Positions 20,601 to 33,200 of a DNA stretch of 64,000 nucleotides are shown piece after piece. Source of the DNA: Tetracentron sinense (Eukaryota > Streptophyta > Magnoliopsida > Trochodendrales > Trochodendraceae); NCBI GenBank assembly GCA_015143295.1, contig CM026562.1:15838041-15902040 (forward strand). Reading direction: 5' to 3'. Made by a program: the position numbers and the translations under genes. The notes below the pieces were generated by a model, which saw only the letters and a list, made by a program, of their open reading frames with translations, searched no databases and was not told where the DNA came from. Numbering within the stretch: the first letter of the stretch is position 1; each line of letters begins with the position of its first letter.

Positions 20601-21720
20601 CAGAGCTACATCCTTAGTGCCTTCCGAGCTACGTCCTTAGTGCCTTCCGAGCTACGATTGCCTGCAGGTCCAGACTGTTTTGGCCATATCTTTTGACTCG
20701 TTCGTCCGATTTTGAATATTCAACTTGCGTTGGGTTCGTACTTTGAAAAGGAACATTTCTGACGTTTCGGAATTTCCAATTTCTTCCTTATTTATTAATT
20801 ATACCTCTTTAAAGGCAAAATGACAATGAAAGTGTTATGCATTAAATGTGAAAAGGACCGGGGCTCTACAACTTCAAGTCCGGTTTTTCTCCAAGATCAC
20901 GGCTCAAGCACTCGTGGAGAGCGTTCCCCAAGCTAGGGCAGCACCTCACGGTCGTTTTTGGAAGGGGTTTCTTCCTCATTTCTTCAAGGTCGGTACTTCT
21001 TACTACCCTCCTAGTTATAGCTTCCCTTTTTCCTTTGTTTCTCCTTGTTTTCCTTCACTTATATATGTGTTATGAGATTGGTGGTATGAATGGTGAATGG
21101 AGATGGATGTTGGCGAATGGATGCCGTGTGGATGATGTGATGAACGAATGGGAAAGGGCATTGTACTAATAATGAACATACAAGTGTGATGGGAGCATAA
21201 CCCACCTAGAAAAGCATGATCTAGGTTTAAGTGAATAATAAACACACCCCATGTTTGATGAAATGCCAAGGTGAACAAAATAAATGATAAATTAAGGGAA
21301 CCCATGCTTAATTGCTCTTGAAATTTGTTAGGGTTCATGATAGTGTGTTTCTTACATTTCTTAAAATGTGTAGATTATTACTCACTTAAATTGTTATATG
21401 CTATGCTTTGTGAATTACCCCAAATTGCCATATTTAATTCCAAATGCAAGTATGCACACGATCTCACGAGCACGCATGAAATGACGTGATTTACCGATGT
21501 TTTAAGTATGGGACGTAGAGGTGGGGCATATCCTAAGATATGTTTCACTTCGCTTTTGACAAGGGCAAGACAATCATGCATTGCATAGGGAAAGGTCTCC
21601 CATCCCCTCGCATGACATGCATAGCATGGCATGACACGCATAGCATAGCATGGCATGGCATGACACGCATAGCATAGCATCACATGACTCGCATAACTCT
21701 GCATGGCATGACACGCATGG

Positions 21721-21975
21721 ATGCTAGTTGCGACGGGCTATGAACGGCAACTAGGCATTCACATTCCGCATGGATGCTAGTTGCGACGGGCTATGAACGG
21801 CAACTAGGCATTCACATTTCGCATGGATGCTAGTTGCGACGGGGTATGAACGGCAACCAGGCATACCCATCTGCATATAGGGTACTAGTTGCGACGGACT
21901 ATGAACGGCAACGAGGCATATCATTCAGTGTACAGGGTACTAGTTGCGACGGGCTATGAACGGCAACTAGGCATG
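21721..21975. repeat. CTAGTTGC...GCAACTAG hairpin array, 3' LTR segment A
   Basis: Five hairpin units, one more than the 5' LTR copy at 9281-9480. The difference shows that unit number changes between the two LTRs of one element. Confidence 0.85.
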
Positions 21976-22318
21976 TGAACATGTTTAAATTATGAACAAG
22001 CAAGCCTGATACTCGCATGACGCGCATGACATGACATGGCTCGCATGATGAAAGCATGACAAGCATGACACGGTCAACAAGTTCCCAATCACGCAAAGGG
22101 TATTTCAAGTCAAGTCAAGTGCACGATGTTTTCAAGGGTTTTATCAGTATTTCTGAATGCAAGCATGAATATAAATTGCTTTACTTCCTTGTATGATATA
22201 AATTGTTCCTGTTCTATATATGCAACTTGCTTCCTACTCTATGTATGCTATCTGTATACTATGACTGTTGGTTAGTATTTAGTACCCGCTGAGTATTCCA
22301 TGCTCAGCCGTACTTCTT

Positions 22319-22438
22319 ATGTCGGCAGGTTCTGAGGGAGCTGCTGCTCCATTTGATGTTTGTGCTCCTGGTCCATGGGTGGAGGAGGAGTACGTCGAGG
22401 AGCCTTTTGAGGAACCTCCCGTAGAGGGTTATCAGTAG
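22319..22438 (+). CDS. LTR micro-ORF (39 codons), segment A of 3' LTR
   Basis: Intact copy starting MSAGSEGA. It retains the codon missing from the 5' LTR copy at 9825-9941. Confidence 0.5.
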   Translation: MSAGSEGAAAPFDVCAPGPWVEEEYVEEPFEEPPVEGYQ

Positions 22439-22737
22439 GTCGTGTTAGATTCTGAGTGGATTAGCTGTGGGTGAGCATGAGTGATTATATCCATGTATTT
22501 TGGCGGGCATGTCCGCACTTTCTTTGTTTTGATTTCTTTGTATTAAACTTGGACCATGTGTATATACTTAGAGGTTGTTAGACTTCCGCTGTGTTTTATA
22601 GTTATGTTTCCGCTATCATCCTCTATTGTATATGCTCTGTGGGTTTTTGCAGGTTGGTTTGTCAAGCAAGTTATGTAAGCCATGATTAGTCGTCCAAAGT
22701 TCACTCTAACTCCTAGGGTGGGTTTTGGGTCGCGACA

Positions 22738-22900
22738 GACACTATTCACAGCACAACGTGTTCGGCACTATTCATAGCACAACGTGTTCGGCACTATTCA
22801 CAGCACAACGTGTTCGGCACTATTCACAGCACAACGTGTTCGGCACTATTCACAACACAACGTGTTTGGCACTATTCACGGCTCAACGTGTTCGGCACTC
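22738..22900. repeat. 26-bp U3 repeats after the A-B LTR junction, 3' copy
   Basis: About six 26-bp units follow the complete LTR end at 22737. The second unit keeps the ATTCATAGC variant seen at the same place in the 5' LTR (10266-10282), showing that the two junctions descend from one event. Confidence 0.85.
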
Positions 22901-24335
22901 GTGTTTTTGCAGAAATTTCAATAAGGGTATTATGGTCTTTTGGTCGGTTCACTCTTACCTTAAGAGTTTAACCCGAGCCTTTAGGACTCATTCTCAACAC
23001 TTAGAGGATTTGGGGGATTAGAAGAGAGGAGAAAGGGTTTCCTAAGCTAGGGTTTTGCTTTTGGAGAAGAATCAAAGGGGTTTTGAGACCCTAGATCACT
23101 TCAAGTCCCGTTTTTTTTCCAAGATCACGGCTCAAGCAGTCGTGGAGAGCGTTCCCCAAGCTAGGGCAGCACCTTACGTTCGTTTTTGGAAGGGGTTTCT
23201 TCCTCATTTCTTCAAGGTCGGTACTTCTTACTACCCTCCTAGTTATAGTTCCTCTTTTCCCTTTATTTCTTTTGATTTTCTTTCATTTACACATGTGCTA
23301 TGAGATGGATGGTTGTGAATGGTGAATGGAGATGGAATAGGCGATTGGATGCCAAGGGTTGTGTTGTGATGATTAAAATGGGGAGGGCATTGTATCCATA
23401 ATAAACACACCTTTATGATGTGAGTAAACTCACCTAGAAAAGCATGATTTAGGTTTAAATGAATAATGAATAATGAACACACCATGTTTGATGAAATGCC
23501 AAGGTGAATAAAATGAGTTGTAAATTAGGAAATGCATGTCTAATAAATTATGAATATTGCTAGGGCCTATGATAGTGTGTTTTCTTGCTTTCCCTAAATG
23601 ATATGAATATTACATTGCTCAATCATTGATGTTATATGTATTGTGAAATTACCCAAATGTCATATTTAAATTTGAATGCAAGTATATACACGGTTCCCAC
23701 GTGCACAGCATGCATGACATGATTTATCGAGTTTTTCAAGAACATGGTTAGAGGTGGGACATATCCTACGATATGTTTTACCTCGCTTTTCACAAGAAAA
23801 CAAGAACCAACATTCCACGAGGGGTCTCCCCTCACTCACAAGTGCATATCATGAAGAAGGGCCTCCCTTCCCTCGCAAGTACATACATATCATGAAGACG
23901 GGTCTCCCTTCCCTCACAAGTGCATTGCATAAAGAAGGGTCTCCCTTCCCTCTCAAGGCATCTCTTAAGCGCATCTCAGAAGGATATCTGACAAGTGTAT
24001 CTCACAAGTTACATGATTACAAGCAAGCACGCATGACATGCATGACATGACACGTACGACACGCTCGACAAGATCAAGTAAGACAAACACGACAAGCTTT
24101 CAAGTACGAAAAGATATTTCAAGCCAAGTCAAGTGCACGATGTTTTCAAGAGGTTTTATCGGCTTTCTACGAAATACAAGCATGATTATAAATTGCTTTA
24201 CTTCCTTGTATGATATGAATTGTTTCCGTCTAACATAAATGAATTGCTCCTGATTTATGTATTGCCATTTTTATGCTATGACTATTGGTTAGTATTTGGT
24301 ACCCGCTGAGTATTCCATGCTCAGCCGTACTTCTT

Positions 24336-24455
24336 ATGTCGGCAGGTTCTGAGGGAGCTGCTGCTCCATTTGATGTTTGTGCTCCTGGTCCATGGGTGGA
24401 AGAGGAGTACGTCGAGGAGCCTTTGGAGGAACCTCCCGTAGAGGGTTATCAGTAG
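24336..24455 (+). CDS. LTR micro-ORF (39 codons), segment B of 3' LTR
   Basis: Intact copy of the micro-ORF family. It differs from segment A mainly by a synonymous GAG/GAA and one Phe/Leu change. Confidence 0.5.
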   Translation: MSAGSEGAAAPFDVCAPGPWVEEEYVEEPLEEPPVEGYQ

Positions 24456-27400
24456 GTGGTGTTAGATTCTGAGTGGATTAGCTGTGGGTGAGCATGAGTG
24501 ATTATATCCATGTATTTTGGCGGGTCTGTCCGCACTTTCTTTTGGATTCCTTTTGTGTAAACTTGGATTCGTATATATATAGAGGTTTGTTTAGACTTCC
24601 GCTGTGCTATGTTAGAGTATGTTTCCGCTGTTTATATCCTCTATTGTATATGCTCTGTGAGTTTTTGCAGGTTGGTTTGTCAAGCAAGTCATGTAAGCCA
24701 CATGATTAGTCGTCCAAAGTTCACTCTAACTCCTAGGGTGGGTTTTGGGTCGCGACACTAATTGTAAGAATTCGTTTCGATGGAATCCGAGTTCGTTTCC
24801 CCGATTTGGGCACCGAGAGGCCCGAAATTCTTACTTAGAAAGTAAACTTCGGCCTAAACCTACAAACGCACACTAAATCCAAAACCTGTGATCAGATTTA
24901 GATGTCATTTGTTCTATCAAACCTAAGTGTAGGAATTCGTTTCGATATAATATGAGGTCATTTGCCCGATTTACGCACCGAGAGGCCGAAATCCTTGCTT
25001 AGAAAGTATACTTCGGCCTAAAAGTAAAAAAGCGCACAAATTTCAAACTGGGGCTCGGATTTCGATGTTGTTTCTTTTAGTGCCTGTATTTCGACCAAAC
25101 CTGAGTCAAGGAATTCTTTTTGACTGAATCTGAGGTCTTTTCCCTGATTTGGGAACCGAGTGGCTCAAAATCCATATTTAGAAGGTATACTTCAGCCTAA
25201 ACCTACAAACGCAGCCCAAATCCAAACCGGGGGTTGGATTTCGAAGCCCTTTCCTCTAACGCTTGTATTTCAACCAAACCTAAGCGTGGGAATTCGTTTC
25301 GATGGAATACAAGGTCGCTAGCTCGATTTGGGCACCGTGAGGCTGAAATTCATACTTAGAAAGTATACTTCGGCCCAAACGTAAAAAAGCACAGCAATTC
25401 CAAATCGGGGTTCGGATATCGATGTCATTCATCTAACGCCTATATTTCGACCAAACCTGAGTGTGGGAATTCGTTTCGATGGAATGCGAGGTCTTTTCAC
25501 CGATTTGGGCACCGAGATGTTTGAAATCCATACTTAGAAAGTATACTTTAGCCTAAACCTACAAATGTGCACCAAATCTAAACCGAGGGACAGATTTCGA
25601 TGTCGTTTCTTCTAAAGCATGTATTTCGACCAAACCTAAGTGTGGGGATTCGTTTCGATGGAATCCGAGACCGTTTGCCCGATTTTGACATCGAGAGCCT
25701 CAAAATCTGTACTTAGAAAGTAAACCTCGGTCTAAAACTACAAACGTGCACAAAATCCAAACCCGTGATCGCATTTCAATGTCCTTTCTCCTAACACGTG
25801 TATTTCGATCCAACCTAAGTGTGGGAATTTTTTTTGATAGAATCCGAGTTCGTTTGCCCGATTTGCGCACCGAGAGGCCGAAATCTATTCTTAAAAAGTA
25901 TACTTTATCCTAAACAGAAAAAAGTGTACCAAATCCAAACCGGAGGTCCGATTTCGTTGCCGTTTCTTATAACGCGTGTATTTTAACCCAATCTAACTGT
26001 GACAAATCGTTTCGATGGAATCCGAGTTCGTCTACCTGATTTGGGCTCCGAGAGGCCGAAATCCATACTTAAAAAGTATACTTCGGTATAAATGTAAAAA
26101 AGCGTACCAATTCCAAATCGGGGGTCGGATTTTGATGTTGTTTCTTCTAACGCTTGTATTTCAACCAAACCTGAGTGTTGGAAATCGTTTATTTTAATCC
26201 GAGTTTGTTTGCCCGATTTGGGCACCGAGAGGCCCAAAATTCATGCCTACAAAGTATACTTCGGCCTAAACCTACAAACGCGCACATAATCCAAACCTGT
26301 GATAAGATTTTGTTGTCATTTCTTCTAACGCGGGTATTTCAATCCAACCTAAGTGTGGGAATTCATTTCGACATAATCCGAGGGCTTTTGCTTGATTTGG
26401 ACACCGAGAGGCCCGGAATTCATAACTAGAAAGCATACTTCGGTCTTAACCTAATGTCGATACTTCTAAAGCGGGTATTTCGACCTAGCCTTAGTGTGGG
26501 AAATCGTTTCAATGGAATCCGGGGTCGTTTGCCTGATTTGGGCACCGAGACACCTGAAATTCATATTTAGAAAGTCTACTTCGGCCAAAACCTACAAACG
26601 CGCTCCTAATCTAGACGTGTGATTGGATTTTGTTGTCATTTGTGCTAACGCCAGTATTTCGACCAAACCTGAGTGTGGGAATTCGTTTGGATGGAATCCG
26701 AGGTCGTTACCCCGGTTTGGGCACTAAGACTCTCGAAATCCATACTTAGAAAGTATACTTCAGCCTAAACCTAAAAAAGCGCACAAAATCCAAACTGGGG
26801 GTCGGATTTCGATGTCGTACTTCTAACGCGTGTATTTCGACCCAACCTAAGTGTAGGAATTCGATTCGAAGGAATCCATGGTCATTTACCCGATTGGCGC
26901 ACTGAGAAGCCGAAATCCATACTTAGAAAGTATACTTCGGTCTAAACGTAAAAAAGCACTCCAATTCCGAACCGGGGGTCGGATTTCGATGTTCCTTCTT
27001 CAAATGCACATATTTCAACCAAATCAAATTGTGGGAACTCATTTCGATGGAATCTGATGTCGTTTGCCCGATTTGGGCACCGAGAGGCTCGAAATCCATA
27101 CTTAGAAAGTATACTTCGGCCTAAAAAAACGAACAACACGTGAGGAATAAAAACCTGAGATTAAATTTCGATGTGATTTCTTCTAACGCGTGTATTTTGA
27201 TCCAACATAAGTGTGAGAATTCGTTTCAATAGAATCCGATCCCCCGTTTACCCGATTTGCGCACCAAGAGACTGAAGCTCATGCTTAGAAAGTATACTTC
27301 GTCCTAAACCTAAAAAAGCGCATTAATTCCAAACTGGGGCTCAAATTTTGATCTTGTTTCTTTTAACGCCTGTATTTCAACCAAACCTGAGTCTAGGAAA

Positions 27401-29734
27401 TCGTTTTGATGGAATCCGAGGTCTTTTCCCTGATTTGGGCATCAAGAGGCTCGAAATCCGTACTTGGAAACTATACCTCAGCCCTCAACCTACAAACGCG
27501 AACAAAATCCAAACCCTTGATCACATTTCGATGTCATTTCTCCTAACACGTGTATTTCGATCCAACCCAAGTGTGGGAATTCGTTTCGATAGAATCCGAG
27601 TACGTTTCCCAATTTGCGCACCAAGAGGCCGAAATCTATACTTAGAAAGTATACTTCGTCCAAAACCTAAAACAATGTACCACATTCAAACCGGGGGTCG
27701 AATTTTGATTCCATTTCTTCTAACGCATGTATTTCGACCCAATCTAACTGTGACAAATCGTTTCGATGGAATCCGAGTTCGTTTGCCCGATTTGGCCTCC
27801 AAGGGTCCAGAATCCATACTTAGAAAGTATACTTCGGTATAAACGTAAAAAAGCGTACCAATTCCAAATCGGGGGTCGGATTTTGATGTCGTTTCTTCGA
27901 ACGCTTGTATTTCGACCAAACCTGAGTGTTGGAATTCGTTTCGTTGGAATCCGAGTTCATTTGCCCGATTTGGGTACCTAGAGGCCCAAAATTTGTGTTT
28001 ACAAAGTGTACTTCGGCCTAAACCTACAAATGCGCACAAAATCCAAACCTGTGATAAGATTTCAATGTCATTTCTTCTAACGCGTGTATTTCAATCCAAC
28101 CTCAGTGTGGGAATTCATTTCGACAGAATCCGAGGGCGTTTGCTTGATTTGGAAACCGAGAGGCCCGAAATTCATAACTAAAACGCATACTTCGGTCTAA
28201 ACCTACAAGCGCGCACCAAATCTAAACCTGTGATCGGATTTCGATGCCGATTCTTCTGAAGGGGGTATTTCAACCCAGCCTTAATTTGGGAAATCGTTTC
28301 AATGGAATCCGGGGTCGTTTGCCCGATTTGGGCACCGAGACGCCTGAAATTCATATTTAGAAAGTCTACTTCGGCCAAAACCTACAAACGCGCACCAAAT
28401 CAAGACCTGTGATCGGATTTCATTGTCAATTGTTCTAACACCAGTATTTTGATTAAGCCTGAGTGTGGGAATTCGTGTGGATGGAATCCGAGGTCGTTTC
28501 CCCGACTTGGTCACTGAGAGGCTCGAAATCCATACTTAGAAAATATACTTCGGCCTAAACCTAAAAACACGCACCAAATCCAAATTGGGGGTCGGATTTC
28601 GATGTCGTACTTCTAACGTGTTAATTTCGACCCAACCTAAGTACAGGAATTCAATTCGAAGGAATCACGTGGTCGTTTACCCGATTGGCGCACTGAGAAG
28701 CCGAAATCCATACTTAGAAAGTATACATCGGCCTAAAAAAACGAACAACACACAAGGAATCAAAACCTGTGATCAGATCTCGATATGATTTCTTCTAACG
28801 CGTGTATTTCGATCCAACATAACCGTGAGAATTTGTTTCAATAGAATCCAAGCCCGTTTGCCCGATTTACGCATCTAGAGGCTAAAACTCATGCTTAGAA
28901 AGTATACTTCGTCTTAAACCTAAAAAAGCGCACCATATCCAAACCGGGGGTCGGATTTTGATGCCGTTCTTCTAATGTGTGTATCTCGACCCAACCTAAG
29001 TGTAAGAATTCGTTTCGATGGAATCCAAGTTCGTTTCCCCGATTTGGGCACCGAGAGGCCCGAAATTCATACTTAGAAAGTAAATTTCGGCCTAAACCTA
29101 CAAACGTGCACCAAATCCAAACCTGTGATCAGATTCTGATGTCATTTGTTCTAACTCGTGTATTTCGATCAAACCTAAGTGTAGGAATTCGTTTCGATAG
29201 AATACAAGGTCGTTTGCCCGATTTACGTACCGAGAGGGCGAAATCCACACTTAGAAAGTATACTTTGGCCTAAAAGTAAAAAAGCGCACTAATTCCAAAC
29301 TGGGGCTCGGATTTCAATGTTGTTTTCTCTAACACCTATATTTCGACCAAACTTGAGCCTCGGAATTCGTTTTGATGGAATCCGAGGTCTTTTCCCTAAT
29401 TTGGGTACTGAGAGGCTCAAAACCCATATTTAGAAAGAATACTTCAGCCTAAACATACAAACACGGCCCAAATCCAAACCAGGGGTTGGATTTCGAAGTC
29501 GTTTCTTCTCACGCCTTTATTTCAACCATACCAAAGTGTGGGAATTCGTGTCGATGGAATCCAAGGTCGCTAGCTTGATTTGGGCACCGAGAGGCCGAAA
29601 TTCATACTTAGAAAGTATACTTCGGCCTAAACGTAAAAAAATGCAGCAATTCCAAATCGGGGGTCGGATATCGATGTCGTTTCTTCTAACTCCTGTATTT
29701 CGACCAAACCTGAGTGTGGGAATTCATTTCGATG

Positions 29735-30290
29735 GAATGCAAGGTCGTTTCTCCGATTTGGGCACCGATAGGTTTGAAATCCATACTTAGAAAGTATACA
29801 TCGGCCTAAACATACAAATGTGCAACAATTCTAAACGAGGGTCAGATTTTGATGTCGTTTCTTCTAATGCATGTATTTCGACCAAACCTAAGTGTGGGAA
29901 ATCGTTTCGATGGAATGCGAGGTCGTTTCTCCGATTTGGGCACCGATAGGTTTGAAATCCATACTTAGAAAGTATACATCGGCCTAAACATACAAATGTG
30001 CAACAATTCTAAACGAGGGTCAGATTTTGATGTCGTTTCTTCTAATGCATGTATTTCGACCAAACCTAAGTGTGGGAAATCGTTTCGATGGAATGCGAGG
30101 TCGTTTCTCCGATTTGGGCACCGATAGGTTTGAAATCCATACTTAGAAAGTATACATCGGCCTAAACATACAAATGTGCAACAATTCTAAACGAGGGTCA
30201 GATTTTGATGTCGTTTCTTCTAATGCATGTATTTCGACCAAACCTAAGTGTGGGAAATCGTTTCGATGGAATGCGAGGTCGTTTCTCCGA
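29735..30290. repeat. Recent local amplification of satellite monomer M14
   Basis: Three almost identical 177-bp monomers in a row, all with GATAGGTTTGAAATCC and TATACATCGGCC. They are far more alike than any neighbouring monomers. Two further, more diverged M14 copies follow (about 30440 and 30610). Confidence 0.9.
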
Positions 30291-33200
30291 TTTGGGCACC
30301 GAGAGGTTTGAAATCCATACTTAGAAAGTATACTTCGGCCTAAACCAACAAATGTGCATCAATTCTAAACCGGGGGTCAGATTTCGATGTCGTTTCTTCT
30401 AACGCATATATTTCGACCAAACCTGAGTGTGGGAATTCGTTTTGATGGAATGCGAAGTCGTTTCTCCGATTTGGGCACCGAGAGGTTTGAAATCCATACT
30501 TAGAAAGTATACTTCGGCCCAAACCTACAAATATGCACCAATTCTAAACCGAGGGTCAGATTTCGATGTCGTTTCTTCTAACGCATATATTGCGACCAAA
30601 CCTGAATGTGGGAATTCGTTTCGATGGAATGCGAGGTCGTTTCTCCGATTTGGGCACCGAGAGGTTTGAAATCCACACTTAGAAAGTATACTTCAGCCTA
30701 AACCTACAAATGTGCGCCAATTCTAAACCGAGGGTCAGATTTCATTGTCGTTTCTTCTAACGCATGTATTTCGACCAAACCTAAGTGTGAGAATTCGTTT
30801 CGATGGAATCCAAGACCGTTTGCCCGATTTTGGCATCGAGAGGCTCAAAATCCATATTTAGAAAGTATATCTCGGCCTAAATCTACAAACGCGCACAAAA
30901 TGCAAACCCGTGATCGCATTTCGATGTCATTTCTCCTAACACGTGTATTTCAATCCAACCAAAGTGTGGGAATTCGTTTCATTAGAATCCGAGTTCGTTT
31001 TCCCGATTTGCGCACCGAGAGGCCGAAATCTATACTTAGAAAGTGTACTTCGTCCTAAACCTAAAAAAGTGTACCACAACCAAACCGGGGTTGGATTTTG
31101 ATGCCGTTTCTTCTAATGCGTGTATTTCGACCCAATCTAACTGTGTCAAATTGTTTCGATGGAATCCGAGTTCGTTTGCCCGATTTGGGCTCCGAGAAGT
31201 CGAAATCCATACTTAGAAAGTATATTTCGGTATAAACGTAAAAAAGCATACCAATTCCATATCGGGGGTCGGATTTTGATGTCCTTTCTTCTAACACCTG
31301 TATTTCGACCAAGCCTGAGCGTTGGAATTCTTTTCGTTGGAATCCGAGTTCGTTTGCCCAATTTGGGCACCGAGAGGCCCAAAATTCATGCTTACAAAGT
31401 ATACTTCGGCATAAGCCTACAAATACGCACAAAATCCAAACCTGTGATAAGATTTCGATGTCATTTCTTCTAACGCGTGTATTTCAATCCAACCAAAGTG
31501 TGGGAATTCATTTCGACAGAATCTGAGGTCGTTTGCTCAATTTGGGAACCCAGAGGCCCGAAATTGAAAACTAGAAAGCATACTTCGGTCTAAACCATCA
31601 AACGTGGTCCAAATCTAAACCTGTGATCGGATTTCCATGCCGATTGTTCTAAAGCGGGTATTTCGACCTAGGCATAGTGTGGGAAATCGTTTCAATGGAA
31701 TCCGGGGTCGTTTGCACGATTTGGGCACCGAGACGCCTGAAAATCATATTTAGAAAGTCAACTTCGGCCAAAACCTACAAACGCACACCAAATCTAGACC
31801 TGTGATCGGATTTCGTTGTCATTTGTTCTAACACTCGTATTTCGAACAAACCTGCGTGTGGTAACTCGATTGGATGGAATGCCCGAAATTCATATTTTGA
31901 AAGTGTACTTCGGCCAAAATCTAAAAACGGGCACCAAATCCAAACCTGCGATCGGATTTCGATGTCATTTGTTCTAACGCTAGTATTTCGACCAAACCTG
32001 AGTGTGAGAATTCATTTCGATGGAATCTGAGGTCGTTACCTCAATTTGGGCACTGAGAGGCTCAAAATCCATACTTAGAAAGTATATTTTGGCCTAAACC
32101 TAAAAACGAGCCCCAAATCCAAACAGGGGGTCGGATTTCGATGTCGTACTTCTAACACGTGTATTTTGAGCCAATCTAAGTGTAGGAATTCAATTCGAAG
32201 TAATCCGTGGTCGTTTACCGGATTAGCGCACTGAGAAGCCGAAATCCATACTTAGAAAGTATACTTCGGCCTAAACGTAAAAAAGCACTCCAATTTTGAA
32301 TAGGGGGTCGGATTTCGATGTCGTACTTCTAACACGTGTATTTTGAGCCAACCTATGTGTAGGAATTCAATTCGAAGTAATCCGTGGTCGTTTACCCGAT
32401 TAGCGCACTGAGAACCGAAATCCATACTTAGAAAGTATACTTCGGCCTAAACGTAAAAAAGCACTCCAATTTCGAACCGGGGGTCGGATTTCGATTTTTC
32501 TTCTTCAAATGCCCATATTTCGTACAAACCTAATTGATGGAATTCGTTTCGATGGAATCCGAGGTCGTTTGCCCGATTTGGGCTCCAGGAGGCTCGAAAT
32601 CCATACTTAGAAAGTATACTTCGGCCTAAAAAAAGAACAACGCGCAAGGAATCAAAACCTGTGATGAGATTTCGATGTGATTTCTTCTAATGCGTGTATT
32701 TTGATCCAACGTAAGTGTGAGAATTTTTTTCAATAGAATCCGAGGCCGTTTGCCCAATTTGCGCACCAAGAGGCTGAAACTCATGCTTAGAATGTGTACT
32801 TCGTCCTAAACCTAAAAAAGTGCACCACAACCAAAACCGGGGGTTGGATTTTGATGCCATTTCTTCTAATGCATGTATCTCGACCCAACCTAAGTGTAAG
32901 AATTCGTTTCGATGGAATCCGAGTTCGTTTCCCCGATTTGGGCATCGAGAGACCCAAAATTCATACTTAGAAAGTAAACTTCGGCCTAAACCTGCAAACG
33001 TGCACAAAATCCAAACCTGTGATCAGATTTCGGTGTCATTGGTTCTAACTCATGTATTTCGATCAAACCAAAGTGTAGGAATTCGTTTCGATACAAGACG
33101 AGGTCGTTTGCCCAATTTACGCACCGAGAGGCCGAAATCCATACTTGGGAAGTATACTTCGGCCTTAAAGTAAGAAAGCGCACGAATTCCAATTTGGGGC

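Larger units (their letters stand above)
18324..20870 (-). mobile_element. Solo LTR nested in the 3' LTR of element 1
   Basis: Complete 2547-bp LTR in reverse orientation (TGTCGCGACCC...GGGCTCTACA), flanked by the 5-bp target duplication ACTTC at 18319-18323 and 20871-20875. It is a single segment-B-type LTR, not composite. The usual origin of such a copy is LTR-LTR recombination that removed the internal region. Confidence 0.95.
7765..24757 (+). mobile_element. Element 1: Ty3/gypsy chromovirus (Tekay/Del-like) with composite LTRs
   Basis: Order: 5' LTR (start missing), PBS 12288-12300, leader, gag, intron-like insert, PR-RT-RNaseH-INT-chromodomain, stem-loop, PPT 17457-17469, 3' LTR from 17470 with a nested solo LTR. 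The domain order PR-RT-RH-INT with a C-terminal chromodomain-like tail places it among plant chromoviruses. The 5' LTR lacks about 220 bp compared with the 3' LTR. The left satellite flank is in monomer M2 and the right flank in M10, so a deletion took the LTR start together with about eight monomers. No matching target duplication is therefore visible. Confidence 0.93.
17470..24757 (+). mobile_element. 3' LTR of element 1, composite A+B, interrupted by a solo LTR
   Basis: Starts TGTAGAGCCCCGG and ends GGGTCGCGACA. Segment A is 17470-18323 plus 20871-22737; segment B is 22738-24757. Without the nested solo LTR and one duplicated target it is about 4.74 kb, equal to the 5' LTR once that copy's missing ~220 bp is allowed for. 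Both ends share the A-B junction, so the composite was copied through retrotransposition, or was equalised later. Satellite (M10) resumes at 24758. Confidence 0.9.
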
